A program made the position numbers and the translations under genes. Shown here piece by piece: positions 32,893 to 45,190 of a DNA stretch of 64,000 bases. Each line of letters opens with the position of its first letter. Within the stretch, counting starts at the first letter, position 1. A model generated the notes under the pieces. The model was not told where the DNA came from. It was given only the letters and a program-made list of their open reading frames with translations, and did not search any database. Source of the DNA: Beta vulgaris subsp. vulgaris (lineage: Eukaryota; Streptophyta; Magnoliopsida; Caryophyllales; Amaranthaceae); the NCBI RefSeq assembly GCF_026745355.1, contig NC_079210.1:25074513-25138512 (forward strand). The letters are read 5' to 3'.

Positions 32893-33090
32893 TATTTTGT
32901 TTGGATAGGAGGATAATAGAGAGAAAGAGAAGTTAAGGAAAAGCGAAGGATTTTTTTTGTCCTAATAAACACCACCTCTTCCAAATTGGAGAGATTTGAG
33001 CTCCATTTTATCCCTTTTCTTTTCCTTCCCCCTTAATCCTGTGTTCTTACCCTTCCTTTCCCTTTTATATAACTATCTAAACAAATTTGG
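32893..33090. mobile_element. Candidate short MITE
   Basis: TTTTGTTTGGATAGGAGGAT at the left is roughly inverted at the right (in reverse AATTTGTTTAGATAGTTATA), around purine-rich then pyrimidine-rich halves that are themselves complementary (GGAAAAGCGAAGG; CCTTCCCTTTT). No clear target duplication. Confidence 0.45.
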
Positions 33091-33932
33091 ATAACAACAA
33101 AGGAGGGAAAGGAAGGGGAGGGATAAAGAAGGAAGAGTAGGGAAAAAATAAAGTTTGATTTTTCGTTTAATCTCTCCAATTTGGGAGGGAATTGATCCTT
33201 GTTTCTCTGTCGTCTGTCCCCCCAACCCAACAAAGGGATGTAAAACCATAATAGCACAAATCAAAAGTACTTATAATACATTTTTGTCTCAACATTCCAT
33301 TCCAAACATTCAATCGCAAAAGCCCGACTTGTACATAAAAGCGAAAGAAAAAAATTCATAGAAGCCAAAAACCAAATTGATTGGATATAATTAATGATGA
33401 ACCACATTAAAAGGCTAAATAGTGGACTCTCCCTTGTGCCATTCCTGTCATTAAATTTATGATCTACCCCTTTAAAAATTCCTTAGAAAAGACACAACAA
33501 AAATTTATTGTTGGGTCCCACATTAAAAATCCAATATGAGTGTGCTTTCTCTGGTATGGAGATTTTAGTTTCCATCTTTGAATCACTATAACTTCTTCGA
33601 TTCACAAGAGAAAAATTAGCCCTTCTTTGGAATGCCAAGAATAGAGGAGATTCTAAAAGCAACTACAATATTCACCTACAACTAATGTAAATGATATGCA
33701 GCTCTTTTGTAGGCCGAAAATTCCTACAAATTTGGCTTTTAATATCAATGTCTTAAGATAGTTTATATAAAACCAGTAATGCATATTTACCGTTTATACT
33801 CGTCTTTAAGAGGCTAACTGTCTCGCATATTTTCTTCTTTCTCTCTCCCTCTTACTGCTTGATAACCAATATATATTGTAGGTAGGCCACTGGTACAACT
33901 TTGATTCAGCATCGTCCTCGTACACCAGGGAT
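33091..33932. other. Intergenic, nothing recognised
   Basis: AT-rich, with a purine-rich start (33100-33150). No gene or clear element end seen. Confidence 0.5.
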
Positions 33933-34830
33933 TGTAGGAAAAGTAGATGCATATATAGTGAAATTGCTATAAACTATTTCCTAACATCTATCAAAAGATC
34001 ACAAGCATAACATAAACATGAATCAATCAATACTGATTAGATGTACAACCTATGTAGTGTGTTTTCTACAAGTTTACTAGTGATTGGGATCCAAGATCTT
34101 CAAATGTTGCTCCCGTGTTTGGTCCACGAGCACCAATTGAACTCCCACGTCTACTAGAGCGGAAGAGGATGAATATATTACACTCTCTTGTGTTTTATGG
34201 GAGGGGCATCAATTTTAGAGAGAGGTTAAGATTTTCTCTTTTCTTCTTTTGTAATTCAGAGTTACTGCTCAACTTGAATTACCTAAACCCTAATATAATA
34301 TCATTGTATTATTATTGAATATTAGGTTTCCCACAAAAAAAAAAATAATAACACAATATTAGGTTGATTAGGAGAACTAATTCTCCCTCTTTTCCTCCCT
34401 CCATGGCCGGCCATAGTGGCCCAAAATGGGTTTGATATGCTTTTAGTTGGATAATACAATGTGTGAGCATATAGGATTAATATATTTTATTTGTAAGCCC
34501 AATCTAATTGTCCCACTAATCAATATTTATTCTCTAGCAAGTAAATGTGATAAATAAAATAATTTAACTAATTATCTTCATAAGATATTCCTATTTATAT
34601 TTAGTAATTGCCATAAATTGTCTAAGGACATATTTTTTCAATCTTCCACTTGTCCGAAGACAAGAACGCAATACTAAAATTCCTAAAGTCTCTTAATGTC
34701 AAATTTAATAACATAATTAGCATCTCATATTCATAATGTTACTGCTCATATTAAGTTTCTTAATTTTTGAGTTCGAACTGCTCAAACAAGGATTAACATT
34801 TTAATCTTATTTCTCATTAGGAGGCCCATT
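33933..34830 (-). mobile_element. Ty1/copia LTR plus short internal fragment, minus strand
   Basis: Plus-strand TGTAGGAAAAGTAGATG (33933) to ATTTTTTCA (34640) has TG...CA ends and the same layout as the LTRs at 40096 and 47905. It is followed by ATCTTCCACTTGTCCGAAGA, which in reverse is the polypurine tract and 3' internal end typical of this copia family (compare 40717-40740). The homology fades near 34830. So this is a truncated 3' end of a related but different copia element, with no coding part left. Confidence 0.6.
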
Positions 34831-35480
34831 GTAATACTTCGTATTTTTATTAAGTTGGTATTCATAATTTTAAAAAGGTTTTACTTATTGAAAATGATTT
34901 TATTTATTAAAAAGGTTATTAAAGTTTTATAAAAGATTTTGGATACTTAAAATTAAATCCATCCCAAATTGAATTTTAGGCCTAGGTTTACTAATCCAAA
35001 TAGTTTGTCAAAAAAAAATTAAAAGTGTTTTTAAAGAACATCCAAATCAAAACATGTTTACAAAAGAAAAATAAAATAAAAGAGAAAAATATATTTTGTG
35101 GCAGCAAGCACGCCAACATTAGTAGTGTCAAAACAGAATCTGAAATAGATTCTGGGTGTACCCACGACGAACAGGCCAGACCCTAATATAAATGGTTAGA
35201 ACAACTCTTCATATGTTATAATACTATAACCAACGACAATAATAACGAGTAGATGATCAATTCCAAGGTTTATATAAATGACTTTATTACTATAAGCATT
35301 ATGATTGATATATAAGTTTGTAAATAGCTATTATGATAATGATAACAATAATAATAATAATAAACATAAAGCGATGATATAACTACTATTAATAACAATT
35401 ATAATAGTAATAGTAACTATTACTACCATTTTTAAATCCATAATCCTCCCTAATCCTAACTTGGTCTAATTAGCTATAGT
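34831..35480. other. AT-rich sequence, possibly another LTR fragment
   Basis: TGTAATACTTCGTATTTTTA at 34831 resembles the start of chromovirus-type gypsy LTRs, but no matching end or partner was found. Short ATA/AAT runs at about 35330-35420. No gene. Confidence 0.3.
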
Positions 35481-37453
35481 TGATGACTACATCTAGAATG
35501 CCGTTCCACCCACTAACCTTGTCCCTATAGGTGATGAGACCAACCCCCCTCTGACTGCTCCAGTCCTCCTCCCCTACTACCGATTTTGAGGGTATGATGA
35601 GTGTGTTGCAGTTCATGGAACTAAATACGATTGCTAACACTTAGGCTACTCAACGCCTCAAGCGCCACATGGACACTATCAACACTGACCAACATAAATC
35701 TATGTTTCCTATGTATAATGAATATTGCAGGATGGGTACAATAGCTCGGGATGGTCCATACCCACTTGGTACACTTGGAACCCCGCCTATGGTGTTAGTA
35801 CTGGGGAAAGTGGCGCCGGTACTAGTGCTCATGATGGTGATGACGATGATTACTTTATGGATGATTGAGGTCCATGTTAATTCCTCTCCTTCCCCTTGTT
35901 ACAATGAGGACATTACGAAGTTCATCTTGGGGGAGGATGTGTCTTGTATATATGGTATCTTTCTCTCACTCTTTAGGTAGTTTATTGTTGTCCTAGTTTA
36001 GTTAAGCATATCTAGTTAGTTTTTTTAGTTAATTGAAAAGGAAAAAAAAGAAAACGAAAAAGAAAAAAATTATGAGTTTATTAGAAAATGAGAGTCAAGT
36101 TGAATAGTTGTTTCCTTATGCGCCATATTATTGTATTTGTGTTTTGACTTTGCATTATTGATGGGCATGAAACAATGATTCATCAACAGAGCATCACAAT
36201 TTTTTTACTTTGATATATGATAACAATCATAGTTGTGGCACTCCATATGTCCTTTAAGTATGGTTAGGTTTAATTGTGAGCTTGTGTGCCTTAAAACTGC
36301 ATATATTACAGTTTTTTCTTTTCATGTGTGTATCCTCACTTCTCTAAGGGATACTAGAACTTGTGCTTTCTCTAAATTGATGCATTGACTATATGATGGC
36401 TAAACAAAAATGATTACGCCTTGCAAGAAATTGCACCATAAAACCAAATAGCCTTCCCTACATTTATTTTCCTTAGTTAACCACTCTGAGCTAAGCCTAT
36501 TTCTTTTGATAACACGGTATGAGCTCCTCATTTTCCAAAAATACATTCCTCTACCTTTGGTTGTGAAGTATTTAGAAAATGTATGTTGGTTGACATTTGT
36601 TGGATGGAATTGGTTATTGATGAGGAAAAAAATGTGTACATGAAAGAGGACTTCGCCTTATTATTTTCGAGTCCTAATTGTTGATTCTCCTCTATAATTA
36701 TTAGCTAGTAGCTAAAGTATAAAACTTTTGAAATTGAGACAAGTAATTAAGGCTTTTCAAGAAAAGTAAAAAGAAAAGAAAAAAAAGGTGAAAAACGTTG
36801 AGATGAAATTCTTTACTTGGATTACATGGAAGGAGAAAGGAGATGAAATAAAAGAAAATTGGTTGTAGTTTTGTTGGAATTTAATATATTCTGTGAGTTT
36901 TCTCATCAAAGTTTTAGTAATACTTTACTTTCTTGAGCATCACATTTCCAAATATTTACCACACCTACTACCATGAGCCCTGTTACAACTTTAATGAGTT
37001 ATATGATTTGTTTGCATGTACAGTTACATAATGTGGAGAGACGGCTTAAGCATATGGACTAACTTGGTGAAGTTTCGCAATTGAGTGTCGTTGATCACCC
37101 TTCAAACATATGAGTGTGAGAGTTGGGAGGGGGCACCTGGGTTTGGATAAAAGCAACCATTTTAACTTCTTGGAGAGTGTTTTTACAAATAAGTGGAGAG
37201 TCCCCTTGTGAGATCATTTTCATTAGTTTTTAATGCATATCTAGTAGCCTCTTTTGATTCTCATCCCTGATTGGTGATTATTTGTTGAGCTTTACAGATT
37301 GTGATTTGTGGTGTGCTTGAATTTGATCTAGATCACCTAAATGTTTTCTATGCAACGATTTTATGATGGGGTGAACGACTATTACTTCCTTGAACTCTTA
37401 ATTTTCAGAAAAGTTTTTCTTAGGGACAAAAAAAAGTCTAGCTTGGTGGAGTT
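35481..37453 (+). mobile_element. Remnant of the 3' internal region of an Athila-like gypsy element
   Basis: There is no intact ORF. Two features support this call. The phrase GAGGACATTACGAAGTTCATCTTGGGGGAGGATG at 35906-35938 has the form of the post-pol/env junction of Athila-type elements. A polypurine-like TAGCTTGGTGGAGTT (about 37439-37453) lies directly before an LTR-like TGATATGTC start. Short frames at 35669-35980 look like a decayed C-terminal gag/pol tail. Upstream gag-pol is missing. Confidence 0.42.
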
Positions 37454-38954
37454 TGATATGTCTATGCTATATAGAGTTTTTACCCCCCGTCGCTCATTGA
37501 TCATTGGTCCTAATTAATTGCGCTCTTCGGAGACTTTTTAGTACTAATGTGCTCCTTGTAGTGTGGTTGTAGCTGTTGGTTGATCATCTGTAGTAATCAG
37601 CATGTTTTGGCGCATTGCCTACTCATTTATACCACTACAAGAGATGATGTACTTTGGAGAGCATGAGCATTGAGTTGGAAGACTTTTGAAGCGAAGGGAA
37701 TAGTGAAAGAAGTTCAAAATTGATTCCCGTCCACTCTTTTGATGATATTTAAAGATTTACAAATCCAAATGGATTGATTATACTTGGGTTAGATTCTACA
37801 TTTCAAGAGTTTTCAAACGAGTGGCCACTTGCCTAATTTCGACAAATAACACAAGAGTTATGGATGACATTTTGAAGATGTTAAATTTCTTCTGTTTTGC
37901 ACCTGACGAACACACCATCGAGCGATATCCGTGCCAGGTCGGGCGACATTACTTAGCCAATTTTTCAGCGTTTGAGAAGTTTTGCCAGCAAAGTTGCTTG
38001 CGGGCCCGACGAAATCCTCCCAGGTTGGTCGGGCGAGACGATGTTATGTGAGAAATAGGCTGTTGAAGACCGCCCGGTCAGGCAAGACCTCGCCCAGTTG
38101 GGTGTAGCAAAGATTCTATTGCACCTGACAACCCCCCGACAGGGAGGAATCCACGCAGGCGACCCGGGCGGGGTAATTTTTAGGTGTTTCGAAGCGCGTG
38201 TTACGCTGGTTATTATTTTAATATAAATACTTATCCTTTTGGAAGAAAAGATTACGTTCTCATATTATTATTTCAGTCTTTAATTTTCTAAGCACTTTTA
38301 TTCTTTCAAGAACCCTAGTTTATTCTACTTTACAAACACATTGAAGATTTGAATAGAGTATGCTTTCAAGATATTTTTCAATTGGTATTGTTTCTCTCCC
38401 CTTACTACTCCATTTTCATTTCTTCCTTGTTATTCCATCATGTTGCTTTCTTATTTAATTGGGGTTATGTTTTTCCTAATTATGTGCGAGTAGTTTATTT
38501 TCTAGGGATTTGGGATCTATTTACGCATATGAGTGATTGATTGAATCGTTATTTAATTCATTGATTTCTTTGATTCTTGCTATTGAGTTATTTAAGTTAA
38601 TCTACAAATTTGGCCAACTGTGTTGATTATTATTGCAATATAAAGTTATTGACCGAGAGGTAGGATTTTGTATAGGCTCTCAATAGTATGCTTAGCGATC
38701 TTTGACCATGTAAGAGCGACTTAGTGAGGTTCGAGAGAAATTACATGTGCCTTAGTTAGATTTTTCATTGAGTTTCTTCAATCATTCTTGATATCCTGAA
38801 TTGCATACATGTGAACTATTCCCTAGTCTTTTTAATTGATATTTGTGATTTGATTATTTGCTTAGTAAATCCGCCATTTTCATCTGATTTAGTTAGTATA
38901 ATATTAGTGTTCAGATATACATGTATAGTTATCTCCCCGCGAATTCGATCTTGA
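37454..38954 (+). repeat. Probable gypsy LTR (Athila-like), right end unresolved
   Basis: Starts TGATATGTCTATGC after a purine tract. A TATA-like AATATAAATACTT lies at about 38220, followed by pyrimidine-rich sequence that would be the R/U5 start. No primer binding site was found at the right, where sequence runs into an inverted copy of the LTR's own left end. GC-rich repeated phrases (CGGGCGA, CCCGACAGG) occupy 37900-38180. Confidence 0.45.
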
Positions 38955-39330
38955 CTTTCCTGACCACTCGTTGGAAAGCTCTTGAAATCCATATACTAAC
39001 TTAAGTGAAATCAATGCATTTGGATTTATAGATCATTAAACATCATCAAAAGAGTGGACAAGAATCAATTTTCAACTTCTTTCACTATTCGCTTCGTTTC
39101 AAAACTCTTCCAACTCAATGCTCGTACTCTCAAAAGTAAATCATCTCTTGTAGTGGTATAAATGAGTAGGAAATGCAGCAAAACATGCTAATTCCTACAA
39201 AGATCAACATGAAGCTACAAGCACACTACAAGGAGCAAATTAGTACTAAAAATAGCTCCGAAGAGCTCAATTAACTCCAATATCAATAAGGGACGGGGGT
39301 AAAAACTCTATATAAAATAAACATAGGAAA
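37454..39330. repeat. Long inverted repeat, arms ~370 bp, spacer ~1.1 kb
   Basis: 37454-37826 and 38955-39330 are inverted copies. Shared landmarks are CTATATAGAGTTTTTACC (its reverse at about 39300-39317), CACTACAAGAGATGAT, and GTCCACTCTTTTGATGAT. Arms are diverged by perhaps 15-20%. This places the head of the LTR in opposite orientation at the far end of the same LTR. Confidence 0.8.
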
Positions 39331-40095
39331 AGACCACCAAAGGAGAGAAAAGAGATGAGCATCAACGTAGATGAGAGAAAAGATCACGACAGTTGGTGGT
39401 GGTAGCAGCCAAGCAGACGACCAAAATAGAGGAACACGAGGCAGGGGACAACACCGCAACACGCAGCCATGAACGACCAAGGCTCGCTGCAACTCCGACT
39501 ATCAGACCAACGACAACGGGAAGATATAAATCTCCAACGAGTAGCACACACAAATCCGTCGAGCTCAGTGGGTGGCGAAGATGGAAGCAGAGGAAGAAGG
39601 GAAGAAAGTTGCAAGGAAAGTGAGAGAAAAAATTGAGCGAGCAAGAACCATAAGGTTTTTTTTATCTTTGTGAAGAAACTAAATATATTAGTCGTATTTT
39701 ACATTAAAATGAATTAATTATTATTAATCTAAAATAAATATAATTAGCGAAATTAATTAATTCAGCTCACTTAAATAAATATCCAAATCAAATCAAACAA
39801 ATATAATTTTGGTTCTAAAATAGTTGGGCCAGTCCATATTACTAGTCCAAAAAAGATGGTCAAATGACAAAGGTAAAAAAGACTTCCAAGTCATAAACGG
39901 GTCCAAGCCCATCAACTAAACAAGTTTATCGAGGGATCTCCATTCCCTTTAAATAGATCTCACATCCTTCAGTTGAGGGGACCAGAAAATCATCATTTTC
40001 AAGAGCTTTTGGAATTCTCTATGCAAATAGTCAACAAGCACATCAAATCCGTGCTTACTGTTCAGATACACTTAAACACATTCGAATGTGATTTA
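39331..40095. other. Intergenic, nothing recognised
   Basis: GC-richer segment 39350-39640, then AT-rich sequence up to the copia LTR. Opposed short frames at 39283-39644 have no recognised motif. Confidence 0.45.
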
Positions 40096-40716
40096 TGTAG
40101 GATTATAAGTACTCTAAGCGAAATTTCATGAATCATATTCATAAGCACTTAAAACAGGATCACATGCATATACAATCAAGGATCACATAATAGTTTAGAA
40201 TTATCCTTTGAAGCGTGATTTCCACGAAGCGTGTTATAATCCAGAGATAGAACCGCAACTGTGAGTCCTCTATTTGGTCCACCAATTCGGATCAACACTC
40301 CACCAATGCTAGCTGGAAGGAAGAATATTTTTCTTCAATTTATTGGAGTTAAACGTGACTTTTAGAAGAATAGGAGAGAGAAGAATATTGAGGGAGATCT
40401 TGTATCTTTTTATTGTGATTGCCTAACTAAATATACAAGTATATTTAGGTTAGAAATCTCCTTCCCTCTCCCCTCTTTGTCGGCCACCCTAGAGCCCTTT
40501 TGGGCTCTAGATTTTTCTTTTGTTGATCCAAATAATATGTGTGACCTAATAGGATTCATTTAATTGGGCTTCGGGTTTATACTTTACTAACACAAAGTTC
40601 TATAGCATTATCTACCAAGACGTATAGACGATCCAATTTAATAAAATTATTATCTCCATAATACGATCCATATTATATTTAGTAATTGCATTAAAGTCGA
40701 GGACATAACTCATCCA
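40096..40716 (-). repeat. 3' LTR of the copia element
   Basis: 621 bp. Plus strand starts TGTAGGATTATAAGTAC and ends CATAACTCATCCA. The boundary to the internal region is marked by the adjoining polypurine tract (ATCTCCCACTTGTCC on the plus strand). Confidence 0.8.
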
Positions 40717-41499
40717 ATCTCCCACTTGTCCGAGACGAGTGTGCAATGTTCAAATTCCTTAAGTCTGTTAGTGTCCAATTTGATAGTATGATCATATTTC
40801 TATGTCATCCATACTAGTCTTCAAATTAATCCTTGAAATCCGAGTTCGAATTAACTAACAAATGATCATCATATGATCCATTTGAGCACGACCATGCATT
40901 TTTGATTTTCACTCTTCAAGGGGTCGGGCCAAGACACCCATCCCATCTAATATAGGAGGACTTTTCAATCTTGTGGCAACCAAAACTCCCACTCAACTTT
41001 TAGCACAACCCAAATGTTGTCTTTATAGTCCCCTTTTATGGCATGACGTTTAACAACATTGATATTATACCAATCGTTAGGCTAAGTAGTGTTGCACTCA
41101 TGTCTTAGGAATCCACTAATATAATTACGAAGTTATAAAACTTCTAAGTAGGTCTTGTTAGATTATGTATCAACTATACATATCCATATGATTGATTAAA
41201 CATTTCCATGTTCCCGTAGCCCATGAAACGGCGCTATCAATCGATCTTATATGCTAATCCTTTAATAAGTCATTTATGTCCAGTTTAATGACTTAGATTA
41301 GGAACTTTAATATTCTATGAATTCTGTTCATATATGGTGTTTCATTCATCAAATCACATATTTGGCAAAATCATTGAATTAGAGATATATTTAGGACATT
41401 TTATTTAATACCAAACCAAAATTAAATATGACAAAAAATTTATTCTCATAAACATAAATAGCAAAAATCATGTCTCTACATTGTAACAAGTTTCTCTAA

Positions 41500-42077
41500 A
41501 CCTAGTACAATCTAAAGCCACTTTAACATTTTCTTTAAGCCTATAGCCCTAGCGTGACACTCATGCTTGGGTTGAGGTAGTGGTTTAGTTAGCGGATCAG
41601 CCACATTCTCATCCATATGAACTTTGCAGATCCTGACATTCTTCCTGTCAACTATATCTCTCGAACGAGGTGAAACTTCCTCATCACATGTTTTGACTTG
41701 TTATGTGATCTTGGTTCTTTTGCTTGCACAATTGTTCCATTGCTGTCACAGAATAACTCAATCCTTTCCTGAGCACTAGGTATGATATCCAGCTCTGTCA
41801 AGAATTTCTTTATCCAAACTGCTTCCTTAGCTGCTTCAACTGCTGCTAAATATTCTTATTCTGTTCTAGAGTCTGCTACGGTGCTTTGCTTTGAGCTCTT
41901 CCAGCTCATTGCTCCTCCATTTAGACGAAAGACGTACCCTGACTGAGAGTAGTAATCATCTCAGTCGGTTTGGAAGTTCGCATCAGTATAATCTTCAACA
42001 ACCAACTCACTTTGTCCTCCATAGACTAAGAACAAGCCTTCAGATCCTCAATTACTTAAAGATCTCTTAGCTATATT
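41500..42077 (-). pseudogene. copia RNase H, disrupted
   Basis: The minus strand gives recognisable pieces: FRLNGGAMSWKSSKQSTVA, then EYLAAVEAAKEAVWIKKFL, SNGTIVQAKEPRSHNKSKH and ADPLTKPL, the usual C-terminal end of copia Pol (normally KHIDIRYH.. after SKH). Stops interrupt it, for example in the word before EYLAAV. It lies downstream of the reverse transcriptase. Confidence 0.75.
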
Positions 42078-43059
42078 CTAGTGTGCTTCTCCTGGATTTG
42101 CTTGGAACCTGCTACACATGCTTAATGCATATGCAACATCTAGTCGAGTACTTATCATGGCATACATGATAGGTCCTATAGCTGAAGCATAAGGGATGAT
42201 ACTCATTCGCTTTAACTCACCAGGCTCAATCAGGCACTGACTCTTGCTAAGCGATATGCCATGTGACATGGGAACGAATCCTCTCTTCGAGTTTTCCATG
42301 TCGAACCTTGCAAGAACTTTATCAATATAAGTTTCTTGACTTAGTCCAATCATCCTTCGAGACCTATCTCTATGGATTTTAATTCCCAGTATGTACTCAG
42401 CTTCTCCAAGGTCCTTCATGGAGAAACAACTTTTCAACCATTCCTTGACCGACTCAAGCATTGGTATGTCATTTCCCATGAGTAGTATGTCATCTACATA
42501 TAAAACCAAGAAGACTAGGCAGCTCCCACTAAACTTCATGCAAACACAAGATTCTTCTTCACTTTTGAGGAAACCCTTTTAGAATTTTTCGGATCCTCAA
42601 AACCCTCATGTTGTGTCATGTACACATCCTCATTCAAGAACCCATTCAAGAATGCAGTTTTGACATCCATCTGCCAAATTTCTTAATCGTAAAATGCAGT
42701 AATCTCTAAAAGTACCTGAATTGACTTAAGCATTGCCACTGGAGAAAAGGTCTCATCATAGTCTATACCATGAATTTTCCTGAATCCTTTTGTAACCACT
42801 CTTTCTTTGTAGACATAGACATTTTAATCTTTGTTTGTTTTTATAATTTGAACACCCACTTGAATCCAATAGGGTTAACTCCATCAGGTAAGTCGACCAG
42901 GGTCCAAACTTTATTCTCAAACACGGAGTCTAACTCGGATTTCATGGCCTCAAGCCATTTCTCAGAGTCTGGGCTCGTCAAAGCTTGTTTGTAGGTAGTA
43001 GGTTCTGAATTCTCTAAAATCATAATTACATAGTTTTCAGTTAACATGAAATCAACCAA
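42078..43059 (-). pseudogene. copia reverse transcriptase, disrupted
   Basis: The start is near 43059 with PTTYKQALTSPDSEKWLEAM and NPIGFKWVFKL. The central part (about 42600-42840) is in pieces with stops. The catalytic region LYVDDILLMGND is at about 42475-42510, followed by FSMKDLGEAEYILGIKI and YIDKVLARFDM. The YVDD motif is intact; the frame is not. Confidence 0.85.
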
Positions 43060-43126
43060 CCTCTTGTTTGGAATCCTTGGTCTACTTGACCTATGCGGGC
43101 TCTAAGCATCAAGAGAAATGTTTTCT

Positions 43127-44019
43127 TCAACATCCTGAAGATTTTTCGCTTGAATCAGATTCAAGTGGGATGGTAGGAGGTTCACGCGTTGAATTCATCA
43201 TCTCCTGAACATGACTTTTGTCTTGTCGAGCCGTCTCTGATATGGTGTGAACCATGTCCAGTTGTTTCTCATCTCGAATTTCTTCGAGTATTATTTTAGT
43301 CCCACTTGTCTTTATAGAAACAAATTCCTTTTCAAGAAAGACACCATCACGAGCAACAAACACTTTGTTCTCTTGACGGTTATAGAAGTAATCACCCCTT
43401 GTCTCTTTTGGGTATCCACAAGAGACATATATCTGACTTGGGTGCAAGTTTGTCTGATAGTAACCGCTTTACATAGACCTCACATCCCCAGATCTTAAGA
43501 AAAGACAAGTTTGGAGTTTTTCCATTCCATAACTCATATGGAGTCTTTTCTACAGCCTTTGACGGGCTCCTATTCAGTTTCTGTGTAGTTGTTTCAAGAG
43601 CATATCCCCAAAAGGAAATCGAAAGATCAGCAAGACTCATTATTGATCGAACCATATCCAGTAAGGTCTAATTCCTCCTTTCAGATACACCATTTCTTCC
43701 TTTCAGATACACCATTCAATTGCGTTGTTCCTGGTGGAGTTAATTGTGAAAGAATTCCACAACCCTTTAGATGATCATCAAATTCTTGGCTCAAATACTC
43801 GCAACTACGATCGGATCGCAATGCTTTTATTGTCTTAACAAGTTTATTTTGTACTTCACTTTGGAACTCTTTAAATCTGTCAAAAGATTTTGACTTATGT
43901 TTCATTAAGTAGACATATCCATATCTACTCAAATCATCAATGAAGGTAATGAAGTAATTACACCCTCCCCTTACCTTTGTGCTCATAAGGCCACAAACAT
44001 TTGTATGTATGAGGCCCAA
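43127..44019 (-). pseudogene. copia integrase, disrupted and with a mutated first catalytic residue
   Basis: Frame 44019-43681 has IHTNVCGLMSTKVRGGCNYF, where the family has D in place of the N after T, so the first residue of the D,D,E triad is lost. The second aspartate (ALRSDRSCEYLS) and the glutamate region (LNGVSERKK) are visible. A duplication of about 20 bases at 43676-43715 (TTTCAGATACACCATT twice) breaks the frame there. The next frame (43655-43392) gives YALETTTQKLNRSPSKAV, TPYELWNGKTPNLS, and KIWGCEVYVKR, the integrase C-terminal part. A Gln/Glu-rich linker toward RT follows. Confidence 0.85.
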
Positions 44020-44059
44020 GAGATCGCTGGCCCTTTCACCTTTTTTAGTAAATGGTGAT

Positions 44060-44700
44060 TTTATAACTTCTACATGGATCCTAATTGAGCTGAGAGAGCT
44101 GTTAGTTACTCCCCACTGATTGTGGATGTTTGTTGTTTATTTTTGCAGGATATGTTGATGACGATCTTATTTGGTTTTGGGCTCGGGTTGAGATGTGAGC
44201 ATTAAAATGTTAGATGTTTTAGGCCTAGACTCTTTTATTAATTTATGAGTTAGTTTTCTCTTTTGGTTATCAATTTAATTTATTTATACTATTTATTTAT
44301 GTTGGTTTTATCACTTAGATATTTAAACGCATTTCTTGTAGTAGTGACATTCCCAGAAGACGATGATTCCGCCATCGTCCTATACTACTATTATTATTAT
44401 TTCTTTCTTTTTTGCTTTGAAATTCTGCGTTGTTACAGATTTCATCATCCTACCCATTAAACATGATTCACATACATCAAATGATTCGAAATTAAATGAT
44501 GGAAGAATACCATCCTTTGGTAATAATACGCTTTTGGTTTATATGACCCATTCGATAATGCCAAATGTAGGTTAGGTTTTAATCAGTTGATTTTTGTTTC
44601 TTGCTATCTATGTTATAAACTTGTAATGACCTATCAAGCACATATAAGCCATTTATCAATTGAGCACTACCATAGAACATATTATCGTAGGAAATGGAAC
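44060..44700. other. Foreign segment replacing part of copia pol
   Basis: Between protease and integrase the expected pre-integrase (zinc-binding) domain is absent. In its place is AT-rich sequence with no copia similarity, including TTGTTTATTTTTGCAGGATA and GTAGTGACATTCCCAGAAGA, which look like fragments of another LTR element. No inverted ends or duplication were identified. Confidence 0.45.
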
Positions 44701-44773
44701 AACATTTGTTCTTAATTTCAAAACAAAACCCTTACTTCAAAATCCAAAACAGATGCAGAAATTATGTTCTTAT

Positions 44774-45110
44774 TTATCGAGGAACAAAATAACAATTATT
44801 GAGTTCTAAAACAAAGCCAGATGGCAAATGCAGACTATAGCTTCCTATGGCAAGTGCAGCAACCCCTGCTCCATTTCCAACGCGCAGCTCTACCTCACCC
44901 TTTGCCAGCTTCCTACTTGTTTTTAGTCCCTGCACATAATCAACTATGTGAGAACCACAATCGGTATCAAATACCCATAAAGAAGTAGAAGTCAAATTTA
45001 TTTCTATAACAAATATACCTAAAGTGGAAGCCCTATACTGTTTTCCTCCAAGTATACAGGGCAGTTGCTCTTCCAATGTCATATCTTGTGACAGTGGAAG
45101 CACTTGCTTT
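44774..45110 (-). pseudogene. copia zinc knuckle and protease, disrupted
   Basis: A zinc knuckle KCFHCHKI*HWKSNCP (about 45060-45112) has an in-frame TGA between the CxxC and HxxxxC halves. Protease follows in the frame 45103-44774: WVFDTDCGSHIV, where the family has D-T-G, so the catalytic loop glycine is replaced by aspartate. This enzyme would be inactive even without the stop. The part LELNNCYFVPR ends the preserved segment. Confidence 0.8.
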
Positions 45111-45190
45111 TCGCGACGACCTTTGGCTTAGGTTTTTCAGCAACGACGACAACTTGCTTGCCTCTGTCCTTCTCTCCTGCCAACTTCTTC

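Noticed and set aside
38345..38540. 63-codon frame MNRVCFQDIFQLVLF...
   Set aside because: It lies in the R/U5-like part of an LTR and has no recognised motif.
42770..42994. Plus-strand frames opposite copia pol
   Set aside because: They are shadows of the minus-strand reverse transcriptase.
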